Source of the DNA: ENR-C587 sp942493235
GTDB taxonomy: Bacteria > Bacteroidota > Ignavibacteria > Kapaibacteriales > UBA2268
Reading direction: 5' to 3'
Length of the DNA stretch: 64,000 bases
Assembly: GCA_942493235.1 (NCBI GenBank)
Contig: OW818676.1
Location: 3,410,001-3,474,000 of the forward strand
In this document: in pieces, positions 51,743 to 61,593 of the stretch
How the letters are laid out: every line of letters begins with the position of its first letter
How positions within the stretch are numbered: the stretch's first letter is position 1
Program-made: the position numbers and the translations under genes
Notes under the pieces: model-generated
The model's input: the letters and a program-made list of their open reading frames with translations, nothing else
Told to the model about the DNA's origin: nothing
The model's database searches: none

Positions 51743-53470
51743 TCAATTATTTTTCATTAGGGATAATATCAGATAAGTAACTGTAACTAAAGTAGATACA
51801 CCTGTAAATATTAAACTATAGTTCTGAGCTTCTACCCCCGGCGGTAAATCTGGACTTGTAGGAATATAGATTCGGTCTCCGGCATAGACAAATACTTCGT
51901 CGTCGCCCTCTATCCAGCTGTTATTAATCCCACGTATAATTCTTGCTCTGGACTCTTTTCCACCTTTGGTAACTCCGCCGGCTTGCTCAATATACCATTC
52001 TATTGTTTTAGCTTCGGAGTAGGGGACGTAACCGGGTTTTTTAACAAATCCGAAGATATAAACCATCTTAGGATTTTTCGGGACAAAAACGGCATCTCCA
52101 TCTTGCAATACTACATTATCAGCTTCTGAATTATTAACATATAAATCTGAGAAATTACAAGATACTATCGGGAGCCTGCTACTGATATTATATTTTAATC
52201 TCATTGTATCGTCTAATGTCAAGTCAGACATTTTAAATAGCTCAAAGAAATTATTATCGAATTTATTTACAGTCTGCTTACCGTCATTTCTGATAATATA
52301 AGCTAAAGGTAAATAAGCATCAGTGGTAAAACCTCCGGCTTGATCGATTATATCTTTAACTTTCGTTTTATTTGGAACTATAAAATATGTACCGGGTTTA
52401 TTGATTTCACCGCTAACCGAAACAAAACCCGAACTGACATTTTTCTGTGTTTTAATTATCGGAACAATTATTCCGCAACCGCTTTCTAATGTATAATTTT
52501 CCTCAAGTGTATTAGTAGTCGGATTATACTTTAGAATTTTTTCCGAGTTATCAGGATACATAAGTTTGATATTATCCATATCCGCAACGGAGGTAAATCC
52601 GAACCCTGATTTTAATAAAAATTCGGCTTTATCTCCTTTCTTAAATGGTATTCTAGCGGGTCTATTGACCGCACCGGTAATTGAAATGTACTCAGTACCG
52701 GTTTTAGTGTATGGCACGAGTATTTGTTGATTCTCTCGTATATATGGGTCTAATTCGAATTCTTGATTGATCTTAGCAGCTTCAAAATCAACATTATTAT
52801 AAGTACCGTCTTTATTGATAACAGTGGCAAATCGTGATGAATAGTCTAATTCGGTACCGATTCCGGAGCCGGCATATTCTCTCTCCATCTTTCTGATATT
52901 ATCTTGAGAGAGTTCTAAATTATATAATACTTGAGGCTGTTTCTGTTCGTTTGAATTGAGTTTTTCAATGCTTTTTAATGCAGTTGAAACTCTGTAAGAA
53001 GCAGGGAGAGAAAAAATACCTGGATTGAGCAAATTGCCCTTGACACTGATCATTACTTTTCTGGGTCTATATAGGCTTATGCTTACATTAGCATTTGAAT
53101 TATGCCTTTTAGTATAAAACAATATTGAATCTTTAACCTGAGCAAGAGTTAAATTTTTAACTGATATTTCACCAATTCGAGGAATAATAATGCTCGCTTC
53201 GGGGCTAACGACAATATACTCTGTTTTAACAGATGTAGATAAATTCATAAAACTAATTATATCGCCCGGACCTACATAGTAATATTTAGGCTCTACTTCA
53301 TCACCGATAATAAAGGCTTCATTACCTGAAAGCTGGTCAGCCTTAAGGCTTGACTGGACTTCATCTTGTAGTAATTTCTCTTGGTCAATAGAGCCAAAAC
53401 CTTTTATTTGAGATAATAGGTTTGCACTAATTAATCCTAAAAATAATATAAAAATTGAGATTTTTTTCAT
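51743..53470 (-). CDS. SLBB-domain polysaccharide export protein, Wza-like (copy 1)
   Basis: The 575-residue protein has signal peptide MKKISIFILFLGLISANLLS, a Poly_export domain (about residues 60-150, YYVGPGDIISFMNLSTSVKT), and several SLBB domains (ISITGAVNRPARIPFKKGD, VSVSGEINKPGTYFIVPN, VYIFGFVKKPGYVPYSEA). A C-terminal helix (SLIFTGVSTLVTVTYLILSL) could form the outer-membrane barrel as in Wza. It would export surface polysaccharide across the outer membrane. A second SLBB protein is encoded at 58309-59961; both are longer than Escherichia coli Wza. It is 12 bases from the epimerase gene and probably co-transcribed. Confidence 0.9.
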   Translation of the reverse strand: MKKISIFILFLGLISANLLSQIKGFGSIDQEKLLQDEVQSSLKADQLSGNEAFIIGDEVEPKYYYVGPGDIISFMNLSTSVKTEYIVVSPEASIIIPRIGEISVKNLTLAQVKDSILFYTKRHNSNANVSISLYRPRKVMISVKGNLLNPGIFSLPASYRVSTALKSIEKLNSNEQKQPQVLYNLELSQDNIRKMEREYAGSGIGTELDYSSRFATVINKDGTYNNVDFEAAKINQEFELDPYIRENQQILVPYTKTGTEYISITGAVNRPARIPFKKGDKAEFLLKSGFGFTSVADMDNIKLMYPDNSEKILKYNPTTNTLEENYTLESGCGIIVPIIKTQKNVSSGFVSVSGEINKPGTYFIVPNKTKVKDIIDQAGGFTTDAYLPLAYIIRNDGKQTVNKFDNNFFELFKMSDLTLDDTMRLKYNISSRLPIVSCNFSDLYVNNSEADNVVLQDGDAVFVPKNPKMVYIFGFVKKPGYVPYSEAKTIEWYIEQAGGVTKGGKESRARIIRGINNSWIEGDDEVFVYAGDRIYIPTSPDLPPGVEAQNYSLIFTGVSTLVTVTYLILSLMKNN

Positions 53471-53482
53471 TATGTTACCTAA

Positions 53483-54592
53483 TTATTCAACAAATAAAAT
53501 ATCTTTGACTATTATAGAAGTGATTCTCTCACCGGTTTTACCATCCCACATTTCTGGAACAACTCCTTTTTTACGTGGTAGAGTTAGAATATTTTCAATT
53601 GCATTTTTAATATTTTCATAGTCCGGATAAATCAATATATTAGTACCGATTTCGGTAGTTATCGGGCGTTCGGTACTGGTGCGAATTGTAAGGCAAGGAA
53701 TCTTCAGAGCAGTAGTTTCTTCTTGAATTCCACCTGAGTCAGTCATAATAAAATCGGCATCTTTCATTAAAGTCAAGAAGTCAATATATCCCAGTGGCTC
53801 TAAAAATATAATATTTTTATTATTTTCAATTATATGATTTAACCCAAAAGCAGAAATATTTTTAAGTGTTCTCGGGTGAATCGGGAATACAACTTTTCTT
53901 GATACCGAAAGATAATTAAATATTTCCAAAAGCATTTTTAGCTGTTCGGGTTCATCTACATTGCTTGGTCTGTGAATTGTTACTAATACATATTCTTTTG
54001 GATTTAAATCATTTGCTTTTAAAATAGTGGAATTAATAGTCATCGGCAATGCGTAAACCTGCGAATCTATCATGGTATTGCCTACATAATAAATATTTTC
54101 TTTGGGATAGCTTTCGCTGATTAGATTGTCTCTACCTACCGGCTCGGTAATAAAGCAATAATTGCAAATTGCATCTGTTGCTATTCGGTTGATTTCTTCG
54201 GGCATAGAACGGTCTCTACTTCTTAAACCGCCTTCTACATGGGCAACTTTTATCCCAAGCTTTATGGCAGTCAAAGTAGCGGCAATTGTTGAATTTACGT
54301 CGCCCACTACCAATACTAAATCAGGTTTTACTTCGAGGCATACTTTTTCAAATTCTATCATTACCTTTGCAGTCTGTACTGAATGAGAGCCTGAGCCAAC
54401 ATTAAGATAATATTTGGGCTCGGGCATATTCAAATCTTGGAAAAAGGCAGCACTCATTTTATGGTCGTAGTGCTGACCGGTATGAACTATTATATGCTCA
54501 ACCATATCGGAATATTTTTTAAAGGCTCTATCTATAGGAGCTACTTTCATAAAATTGGGTCTGGCACCAACTACGGAAATTACTTTTTTCAT
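53483..54592 (-). CDS. wecB: UDP-N-acetylglucosamine 2-epimerase (non-hydrolysing)
   Basis: The 369-residue enzyme interconverts UDP-GlcNAc and UDP-ManNAc. Signatures include KVISVVGARPNFMKVAPIDRAF at the start, HTGQHYDHKMS, EGGLRSRDRSMPEEINR (active-site region) and DSGGIQEETTALKIPCLT near the end. The next gene upstream in the operon encodes a UDP-sugar dehydrogenase sharing one base (TAATG), the usual pair for making UDP-ManNAc uronic acid. It therefore likely provides an acidic amino-sugar for the polysaccharide made by this locus. Confidence 0.95.
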   Translation of the reverse strand: MKKVISVVGARPNFMKVAPIDRAFKKYSDMVEHIIVHTGQHYDHKMSAAFFQDLNMPEPKYYLNVGSGSHSVQTAKVMIEFEKVCLEVKPDLVLVVGDVNSTIAATLTAIKLGIKVAHVEGGLRSRDRSMPEEINRIATDAICNYCFITEPVGRDNLISESYPKENIYYVGNTMIDSQVYALPMTINSTILKANDLNPKEYVLVTIHRPSNVDEPEQLKMLLEIFNYLSVSRKVVFPIHPRTLKNISAFGLNHIIENNKNIIFLEPLGYIDFLTLMKDADFIMTDSGGIQEETTALKIPCLTIRTSTERPITTEIGTNILIYPDYENIKNAIENILTLPRKKGVVPEMWDGKTGERITSIIVKDILFVE

Positions 54593-55929
54593 TATTTGCC
54601 ATCTCCGAGCAATACAATATTAGCTCTGTCTTTAGCATTTTTGCAAGCGTTACGCGTATCTATCACTACTTTACTTTCCTTGGCTATCATCTCGAAGTCA
54701 AATATCGAGTGGTCAGTTGTAATTAACACAATATCGTATTTCTTTAGAGTAGTTTTATCTATCGTGTTAATAGATTTTATATCTTTACCGTTTAACTTAA
54801 TTGACGGGATATAGGGGTCATAATACTCAATATTGGCAATGCCCTCAGTATCTAATAATTCGGCTACCTTTAGAGCAGGAGAATGGCGAAGGTCATTAAC
54901 ATCTCGCTTGAAAGCCATACCGAGAATTAATACTTTCGCCGAGCTAAGTGTAATCGGTTGCTTTGCGATTTCTTTAATTACCATATTAGTAACATAGAAA
55001 GGCATGTCTTCATTAATTTCTGCGGCAAGAGTAATAAAATTTGTTACAAAATCATACTCACGAGCCATCCAAGCCAAATAATACGGATCTATTAGAATAC
55101 AATGCCCACCTATACCCGGTCCGGGATAGAAAGGCATAAAACCGAAAGGCTTTGTAGAGGCGGCATCAACCACTTCCCAGATATTAACGCCGATACGGTC
55201 GCATAATTGAGCTAATTCATTGACTAATGCAATATTGACACTACGAAAAATATTCTCTAATAGCTTTTCCATTTCAGCTATTGATGGAGAGCTTACGGGA
55301 ACTATTTGTTCTACAGCAATATTTGTAACGGCACAAGCTAATTTAGTACAATTTTCGGTAACACCGCCGACTGCGATAGGAGTGTTTTTGGTATTCCATA
55401 CTTTATTGCCTGGGTCTATTCTCTCCGGTGAAAATGCCAAGAAATAATCTATTCCGACTATTAAACCCGATTTGTCGATTATCGGCTTAACAAATTTCTC
55501 GGTAGTGCCGGGGAAAGTAGTGCTTTTTAGTATTATTATTTGTCCTGCTTTAATATTATTGCTAATATCTTCAGCAGCTTTAAGGATAAACGAGATATCG
55601 GGGTCTTTATTATCGGTAAAAGGCGTAGGGACGCAAATATAAATCGCATCGCACTTATTAAGCTCAGTAAAATCGTTAGTTGCCCTTAGCTTTTTATTTT
55701 CGACAAGTCTTTTAACTATAGAAGTATCAATATCTTCAATATAATTGTCGCCCGCATTAATCATTTCGGCTTTTCGACTGTCTATTTCAAATCCGATAGT
55801 ATCTACTTGTTTATCGGCAAATTCGACTGCCAGAGGTAAACCAACATATCCCAAACCTATAACGCCAATTGTTATTTTTTTGGATTGAATACTATTTAAT
55901 AATTCACTTATATCAACATTTAATTTCAT
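54592..55929 (-). CDS. Nucleotide sugar dehydrogenase (UDP-N-acetyl-hexosamine 6-dehydrogenase type)
   Basis: The 445-residue enzyme has the NAD-binding GVIGLGYVGLPLAVEFA, the SPERIDPGN motif and FYPGPGIGGHCILIDPYYL, whose Cys is the catalytic nucleophile (the Pro usual after CI is Leu here). The WbpA/WecC/TviB group oxidises UDP-GlcNAc or UDP-ManNAc to the uronic acid in two NAD-dependent steps. WbpA-like residues (GFMPFYPGPG) favour UDP-GlcNAc, whereas the neighbouring WecB gene favours UDP-ManNAc, so the exact substrate is open. It precedes and is coupled to wecB in the operon. Confidence 0.92.
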   Translation of the reverse strand: MKLNVDISELLNSIQSKKITIGVIGLGYVGLPLAVEFADKQVDTIGFEIDSRKAEMINAGDNYIEDIDTSIVKRLVENKKLRATNDFTELNKCDAIYICVPTPFTDNKDPDISFILKAAEDISNNIKAGQIIILKSTTFPGTTEKFVKPIIDKSGLIVGIDYFLAFSPERIDPGNKVWNTKNTPIAVGGVTENCTKLACAVTNIAVEQIVPVSSPSIAEMEKLLENIFRSVNIALVNELAQLCDRIGVNIWEVVDAASTKPFGFMPFYPGPGIGGHCILIDPYYLAWMAREYDFVTNFITLAAEINEDMPFYVTNMVIKEIAKQPITLSSAKVLILGMAFKRDVNDLRHSPALKVAELLDTEGIANIEYYDPYIPSIKLNGKDIKSINTIDKTTLKKYDIVLITTDHSIFDFEMIAKESKVVIDTRNACKNAKDRANIVLLGDGK

Positions 55930-56055
55930 ATCTATTCACTCTATCTATGTTTTGTATATCGTGCAATAATTTCAAAATTCAAATCGAAAGTCATAAACAA
56001 TGATTTAATAATATTTTCTATATTCACCATTCGATATAATATAAAAAAATACATA

Positions 56056-57102
56056 TTATTGTTTCATTTTTATATCTTCTTCAAAGTTTTCTTTATAGTA
56101 GTTAAGATATTCGCCGTTACGGATATTCTCGTACCAAAGAGAATTATCTATATACCAGTCAACTGTCTTTTTGATTCCGTCGCTAAAGCTAACACTTGGG
56201 CTCCAGCCTAATTCTTTGCTGATTTTGCTGATGTCCATAGCGTAACGCAGGTCATGCCCGGGGCGGTCAGTTACAAATTCAATCAGAGAATTATCTTTTC
56301 CCATAATATGTAAAATATTATCAATTACTTGCAGATTAGTCATTTCTGAATTTCCACCGATATTATATACTTGTCCAAATTTCCCATTATTAAACACTTC
56401 CCAAATAGCCCTGCAATGGTCAGAGACGTATATCCAATCTCTTACGTTTAATCCTTTACCGTAAACAGGCAATTTCTTATCTTCCATAGCATTTAATATC
56501 ATCAGCGGAATTAGCTTTTCAGGAAATTGATTAGGTCCGTAATTATTTGAGCATCGAGTTATCAAAACCGGCAGATCAAAAGTCTTATAATAGGACATTA
56601 CAAAATGGTCTGCCGCTGCTTTAGATGCGGAATACGGTGAATTAGGCTTTACCAAAGAATCTTCCTTAAACGAACCTTTAGCTCCAAGAGAACCATAGAC
56701 TTCATCGGTAGAAATCTGCAAGAATTTCTTAATACCATATTTTCTTGCGTTATCCAGCAGGCACAATGTACCGCCGACATTTGTATGTAAAAACGGAGTA
56801 GAATCAATTATTGAACGGTCAACATGCGACTCGGCGGCGAAATTTATAATTGCATCGATTTTATTCTCGATAATGATTCGCGAAACTAATTCCGAATCAC
56901 AAATATCGCCTTTAATAAAGGAGTAGTTGGAATACCCGTCTATATCAATCAGATTATCCAAATTGCCGGAATAAGTCAGTAAATCCAAATTTATAATATC
57001 CAAATCTTTGGCATTTTTATCCAAAAGCAAATATTTTAAGAAATTACTGCCGATAAATCCTGCTCCTCCGGTTACTAATATATTTTTAATATTACTCTGC
57101 AA
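56056..57102 (-). CDS. rfbB: dTDP-glucose 4,6-dehydratase
   Basis: This 348-residue SDR-fold enzyme makes dTDP-4-keto-6-deoxyglucose, a precursor of rhamnose and other deoxysugars. The NAD-binding ILVTGGAGFIGSNFLKYLL, ISTDEVYGSLG, and catalytic YSASKAAADHFVMSYYKTF (YxxxK) with CSNNYGPNQFPEKLIPL are diagnostic. RfbA, RfbC and RfbD are not in the window. Its start overlaps the end of the Wzz-like gene by 11 bases, showing it belongs to the same transcript. A 126-base gap separates it from the dehydrogenase gene. Confidence 0.95.
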   Translation of the reverse strand: MQSNIKNILVTGGAGFIGSNFLKYLLLDKNAKDLDIINLDLLTYSGNLDNLIDIDGYSNYSFIKGDICDSELVSRIIIENKIDAIINFAAESHVDRSIIDSTPFLHTNVGGTLCLLDNARKYGIKKFLQISTDEVYGSLGAKGSFKEDSLVKPNSPYSASKAAADHFVMSYYKTFDLPVLITRCSNNYGPNQFPEKLIPLMILNAMEDKKLPVYGKGLNVRDWIYVSDHCRAIWEVFNNGKFGQVYNIGGNSEMTNLQVIDNILHIMGKDNSLIEFVTDRPGHDLRYAMDISKISKELGWSPSVSFSDGIKKTVDWYIDNSLWYENIRNGEYLNYYKENFEEDIKMKQ

Positions 57103-58294
57103 TTGTCTTGTCCTTAATGATAATTTTATCGTTTCTCAATGCACTAATTGTCAGATAAGTCAAAGTAAACACTAATGATAATAAGAATGAAACAATAAAA
57201 GTCAGCTTTCTGCTTGGAGACTCACGAGTTAACGGAGGGAAAGCCCTATCTAATGCTTCGATTATGGGGACATCGCTTTGCTCTTGAATAGCTTCTTGAT
57301 ACTTCTGAGTTTCTAAGTATAAATTTACCTGCTCCAATATTTTTTTCTCTCTGATTAGCCCTGTATATTTTCTGAATAACTGAGGAACATTAGAGAGCTT
57401 AATCGAGAAATCTTCAGAACTTAAAAGACCCCCGTCTTGGACTCTTTTATACTGATTTCTCAAATTTTCGACAGCTAATTTATATGATTTAACAGATGGA
57501 GAGTTTGATTTGTATTCCATCTCTTTTAAGGCTAATTCCAATTCTGCTTTTTGTAATTCAGAACCCAAATCAACTGAAGATTCCAATATAGCTTTGGTCT
57601 GTTCATCTATTGCCAATACTTTATTTTTTGATTGGAAGTCCTCTAAAGCATTATCAACCGAATCGAGCTGATGCTTACGGTCGGCGAGAACTTTCTCTAT
57701 ATACATTCTTTTCTTTTTAGCTTTTGAATTATTTTTTTCGCGATTGATTTTATCTAAACCGTCAATAGCGGCATTAGCGATTTTCGACGCAAGTACAGCA
57801 GCTTTTCTACCATCTTGCCCTGTGGGAACATAGCCGGTATAGGCTTCAGATGCCAGTAGAATTAGTCCGCTTCGATTTACTTTAATCAGTAGAGTTCCAA
57901 TTAGATAATCATACAAATATTCTTTATCCATATCTTTAAATTCAGGCTCATTATACAATTTCAAGGTATCGGCAATATATTTAGCAACTTGGCGGCTGGA
58001 GAGCATCTCACTGAATAACAGCACTTTATTGTCTGCTCCTAATCCTCCAATGGAAAGTCCACCCGACATATTTTGCAAAAAGGAAGATAACCCGCCACCG
58101 CTTGATGAATTATCCGGCGGAATAACTGAAGCATAAGCTACATATTTATGAGGTGTTATAAATGTATATACTATTGACAAACAAACAAAAACGGCCACTA
58201 TTATACCAATAGGTTTGAAATTTAATTTATACAGCGTTATCAAATTTGACAAAGTCAATTCGATTTTATTTTCGGGCATTTTAAATAATTTCAT
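57092..58294 (-). CDS. Wzz/GNVR-type chain-length determinant (polysaccharide co-polymerase)
   Basis: The 400-residue inner-membrane protein has TM1 at about residues 28-50 (PIGIIVAVFVCLSIVYTFI) and TM2 at about 366-388 (LTFIVSFLLSLVFTLTYLTI), framing a large periplasmic region with coiled coil. A conserved proline-rich stretch (ALDRAFPPLTRESPSRK) precedes TM2, as in Wzz and Wzc/GNVR proteins. There is no cytoplasmic tyrosine kinase domain, so it is the stand-alone PCP type. It should control polymer length and connect to the SLBB protein encoded 14 bases upstream. A serine/glycine-rich insert (DNSSSGGGLSSFLQNMSGG) follows TM1. Confidence 0.88.
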   Translation of the reverse strand: MKLFKMPENKIELTLSNLITLYKLNFKPIGIIVAVFVCLSIVYTFITPHKYVAYASVIPPDNSSSGGGLSSFLQNMSGGLSIGGLGADNKVLLFSEMLSSRQVAKYIADTLKLYNEPEFKDMDKEYLYDYLIGTLLIKVNRSGLILLASEAYTGYVPTGQDGRKAAVLASKIANAAIDGLDKINREKNNSKAKKKRMYIEKVLADRKHQLDSVDNALEDFQSKNKVLAIDEQTKAILESSVDLGSELQKAELELALKEMEYKSNSPSVKSYKLAVENLRNQYKRVQDGGLLSSEDFSIKLSNVPQLFRKYTGLIREKKILEQVNLYLETQKYQEAIQEQSDVPIIEALDRAFPPLTRESPSRKLTFIVSFLLSLVFTLTYLTISALRNDKIIIKDKTIAE

Positions 58295-58308
58295 TTTTCA
58301 TCTTTCTT

Positions 58309-59961
58309 TTAGTTCAGTCTGACAAGCGTTATCACAACACCTAAAATTGTAATTAATTGGGTAGCGATGGTCAACGAAGTAGTGAATACTTCAAAGAAAG
58401 TAATATCGCTCTCGGGCGGAACTAAGATATAATCACCGGGTTCTAATATATAGTTTTTGGCTTTAGCAGAATACTGCTGTCCTTTTGGTTTTACAATTAG
58501 GGTAGCTCCTTCATCGGAACGAAAACCATAACCGCCGGCGAGCCTAATATAATCTTCATAAGTATAAGAACCGTTATATACAACGTTTCCGGGATTATTT
58601 ACTCGCCCCTGAACATTTATAAAATTATTTACTTTAGGAACAAAAATCGAATCTTTATGAATTAGAAATATATTATCAACCGGATTATTCTCTTCCATTA
58701 GGGTAGCAAAATTTACAGCCATAATACCCTTGATTTCTGACTCACGAGCTTGGAAATAACGCTTTTCGTTTTCACTCATTTCCGAAGTCGGCATAGACCG
58801 TAATCTTTTCATTACTTGGTCTTCTTTATCTTTTTCGGCTTGACGAATCATAATAGTTTTTTCTATTGAAGCAGACTCAGTAAATCCGCCGGCTTTAGCT
58901 AAGACATCTTTAAGTTTATCTGTACCTTCGTTAATCGGATAAATCCCGGGATAAGTAACTTCTCCCTCTATAATAACAAATCTGTCGTTAGGCCAGTTTT
59001 TAACTTTACGCAGATATAATCTGTCACCGGATTTAAGAGGGAAATCACCGTCAAGCTTCTGCCCTGAAAATATTTTATCCCTCCATGAGCTAAGATTTAA
59101 CACCTTAGAACTGAAATTTGATTCACCCTCTATAAAACTGACAAAATCTGTAGAATCTAAGAAAGCGGAGTTTAAAAATCCCTGTCCAAATTTAATAAGT
59201 GTAGAAAGCGAATCTCCCTCTACAAATTCAAATTTACCCGGTAGCGAGACTTCGCCCTCTATTCTTATAGTTTCGTTAGAGCTAACCGTTGATACAGAGA
59301 TATAATCACCGCCCATTAGGGTAGGATTAGATGCTATATCACCATACATATAGTATTTCAATAAGTCAACGGGTATATTTATATTATCACGGATTATCAT
59401 AATCTTGCGAAGTGATGCCTCTCGTAATAAACCGCCTGATTTCTCTATCGCTTCAGAAACTCTGTCAACGGCGGTAACCGGAACAATTGAAGGGTTTTTC
59501 ACTGAGCCGCTGACAGTAACTTTAAATCTTCTGATTTCTGAAAGTACTATATATATTTCATCGGATTTATATATTTTTTTTGCTTTTTCAGTAATGATTT
59601 TCTCGGCTTCAGCTAATGTTTTATTCTTTAAATCGACTACTCCAATATCTGGAATGAATGCTCTGCCATCAGGAGATATTTTCACATCATTGCTAATATT
59701 TGTTGTAGTAAGGATTGAAATTTTTAATTTATCGCCGGGACCCAATATATACTTCATAGCATCAATTGGTTTTTCTATCAGTGGCTCTGTTTCTGAAGTC
59801 TGTTTCTCTTTACTCTTAGACAATGTATCACCTAAAACGACACTATTGCCTTTTTTAGCAGTACGATAAAACGGATTAACCACATCAGTCTGAGAAAAAA
59901 CTTCTCCCAAACAAGCCAAAAGAAATACCAAAAGTGCTAATACTTTAATTCTCATATTCAA
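58309..59961 (-). CDS. SLBB-domain polysaccharide export protein, Wza-like (copy 2)
   Basis: The 550-residue protein starts with a signal peptide (MRIKVLALLVFLLACLGEVFS from the second Met). A Poly_export domain (YILGPGDKLKISILTTTN, about residues 75-150) and at least four SLBB units follow: VSGSVKNPSIVPVTAVD, IEGEVSLPGKFEFVEGD, IEGEVTYPGIYPINEG and VQGRVNNPGNVVYNG. The C-terminal helix FTTSLTIATQLITILGVVITL could span the outer membrane. It shares architecture with copy 1 at 51743-53470 but little direct sequence, so the two may serve different polymers or different steps. It heads the Wzz-RfbB-WecC-WecB part of the operon. Confidence 0.9.
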   Translation of the reverse strand: MNMRIKVLALLVFLLACLGEVFSQTDVVNPFYRTAKKGNSVVLGDTLSKSKEKQTSETEPLIEKPIDAMKYILGPGDKLKISILTTTNISNDVKISPDGRAFIPDIGVVDLKNKTLAEAEKIITEKAKKIYKSDEIYIVLSEIRRFKVTVSGSVKNPSIVPVTAVDRVSEAIEKSGGLLREASLRKIMIIRDNINIPVDLLKYYMYGDIASNPTLMGGDYISVSTVSSNETIRIEGEVSLPGKFEFVEGDSLSTLIKFGQGFLNSAFLDSTDFVSFIEGESNFSSKVLNLSSWRDKIFSGQKLDGDFPLKSGDRLYLRKVKNWPNDRFVIIEGEVTYPGIYPINEGTDKLKDVLAKAGGFTESASIEKTIMIRQAEKDKEDQVMKRLRSMPTSEMSENEKRYFQARESEIKGIMAVNFATLMEENNPVDNIFLIHKDSIFVPKVNNFINVQGRVNNPGNVVYNGSYTYEDYIRLAGGYGFRSDEGATLIVKPKGQQYSAKAKNYILEPGDYILVPPESDITFFEVFTTSLTIATQLITILGVVITLVRLN

Positions 59962-60018
59962 TCTTTATTTCTTATATAATATTTATAAAACACAAAAATA
60001 ATAAATTATTTTATTTAT

Positions 60019-61578
60019 TTAGTCAGTATTTAGTTTACTAACCTCATTGACATAATTATAATTTTCATTTGAACCGGTTATAACCGCACAAGCTGAAGTA
60101 AAAGAAGCTTGATTATCCGAAGGAGTAATAATATAAAAATCTGTTTTTATACCGTCTGATAAATTTTCTGCTCCAAAGCTCATACACACACTATTTGATT
60201 TTTCTGCTATTTGATTAATTTTAGCTATCAATCCATCGGAAAGCTTTTCACGCTTTCTGTAAGATTGAGGTCCTTGAATCAGAGCGATAACAACTAAATC
60301 ATTACTTCGAGCGACATCCGAAATATAATCTGCATCTGCATCATCAAAGCTATCATTGATAAAAATAGTGTCGCAGTCGTTAACAGTCATTGAACTAATA
60401 ATTCTATTCAAACTTATTTGTGCTGACAGCTCTTGTTCGCCGATTAATACTCCTACATACAGAAAAGATTCTTCTTCTTTAATTGGTAAAAAAGAACTGT
60501 CGCCAACAGTCAATAATCCCTTTGTAGCAATTTCTAAAGATGTCTGCAAATGCAATTCCACATCATACGAATTATAAGTCTGCTCTTCGAAAAGATTCAG
60601 CTTGGTTTTATATTCAATTATTTTATTAAATGAGTTTTCAATTTCGTTAATATCATCTACATCTAAATTATCAAGTAAATATTTATATGAATTATTCGCA
60701 TTTTCTGGCATCAGCAGTACATCAGCTCCGGCTTTAAATGATAAATATGCTAACTCGTCTTTATCATATTCACTGTGCATGGACTTCATATCTAAGGCAT
60801 CGGTAACAACTAATCCCTGATAGTTAAGCTTTTCTTTAAGAAATTTTGTTATAATCGAATATGAAATGCTTGCCGGCAGATTAGATTCATCAAGAGATGG
60901 AACAATCAAATGCCCAACCATGATAGAACCAACCCCGAATTTAATTGCTGCAAAAAATGGTAATAATTCCAATTCAGTCAATTCACTTATGGATTTATTA
61001 ATTATAGGCAGAGATATATGGGAATCAACATTAGTATCGCCATGCCCCGGAAAATGCTTTGCACATGCAAGCACATTAGCAGTTTGAGTGCCGATAATAT
61101 AATTAGTTGCCATTGGAATCACACTCTCAAGGTTAGAACCAAATGAACGTAGAAATACAATCGGATTATCCGGATTTGAATTAATATCGACTACCGGAGC
61201 AAGGTTCCAAAGTATCCCACAGCTACGTGCCTCTTTAGCAATCATTTCGGCGATTATACGGGCATTAAGCGGATCTTTGGTATTTCCAACCGCCTCCGCT
61301 CTTGGCATTGACGTGCCGACTTTAAAACGCATATTTAAACCATGCTCCATATCAGCACAGAATAGCAATGGGATTTTAGCAAAAGAATGGAGTTTAGTAA
61401 CTACGTCTCGAATTTTTACAGTGTCGGCATTTGTTCCGAATAAGCAGAACCCACCGACTCCGATTTCGGTAAGCCTTTTATAATATTCAAAATTATCATC
61501 AAATTCATCTATATCAAGTTTGGGAAAAATCAACTGAGCTATTTTTTCTCTATCGGGTATATTCTCTATTGCTACCAT
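60019..61578 (-). CDS. Glycoside hydrolase family 3 (NagZ-type beta-N-acetylhexosaminidase)
   Basis: The 519-residue protein has an N-terminal GH3 TIM barrel with the NagZ fingerprint CAKHFPGHGDTNVDSHISLP and the nucleophile loop LVVTDALDMKSM. A C-terminal region (about residues 350-519) is shorter than in beta-glucosidases and probably lacks catalytic residues. NagZ removes N-acetylglucosamine from muropeptides in the cytoplasm; no signal peptide is visible here, consistent with that role. Peptidoglycan recycling is therefore more likely than polysaccharide digestion despite the neighbouring polysaccharide genes. The start ATG at 61578 is 16 bases from the thioesterase stop. Confidence 0.88.
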   Translation of the reverse strand: MVAIENIPDREKIAQLIFPKLDIDEFDDNFEYYKRLTEIGVGGFCLFGTNADTVKIRDVVTKLHSFAKIPLLFCADMEHGLNMRFKVGTSMPRAEAVGNTKDPLNARIIAEMIAKEARSCGILWNLAPVVDINSNPDNPIVFLRSFGSNLESVIPMATNYIIGTQTANVLACAKHFPGHGDTNVDSHISLPIINKSISELTELELLPFFAAIKFGVGSIMVGHLIVPSLDESNLPASISYSIITKFLKEKLNYQGLVVTDALDMKSMHSEYDKDELAYLSFKAGADVLLMPENANNSYKYLLDNLDVDDINEIENSFNKIIEYKTKLNLFEEQTYNSYDVELHLQTSLEIATKGLLTVGDSSFLPIKEEESFLYVGVLIGEQELSAQISLNRIISSMTVNDCDTIFINDSFDDADADYISDVARSNDLVVIALIQGPQSYRKREKLSDGLIAKINQIAEKSNSVCMSFGAENLSDGIKTDFYIITPSDNQASFTSACAVITGSNENYNYVNEVSKLNTD

Positions 61579-61593
61579 ATAGTAATTTCCATT

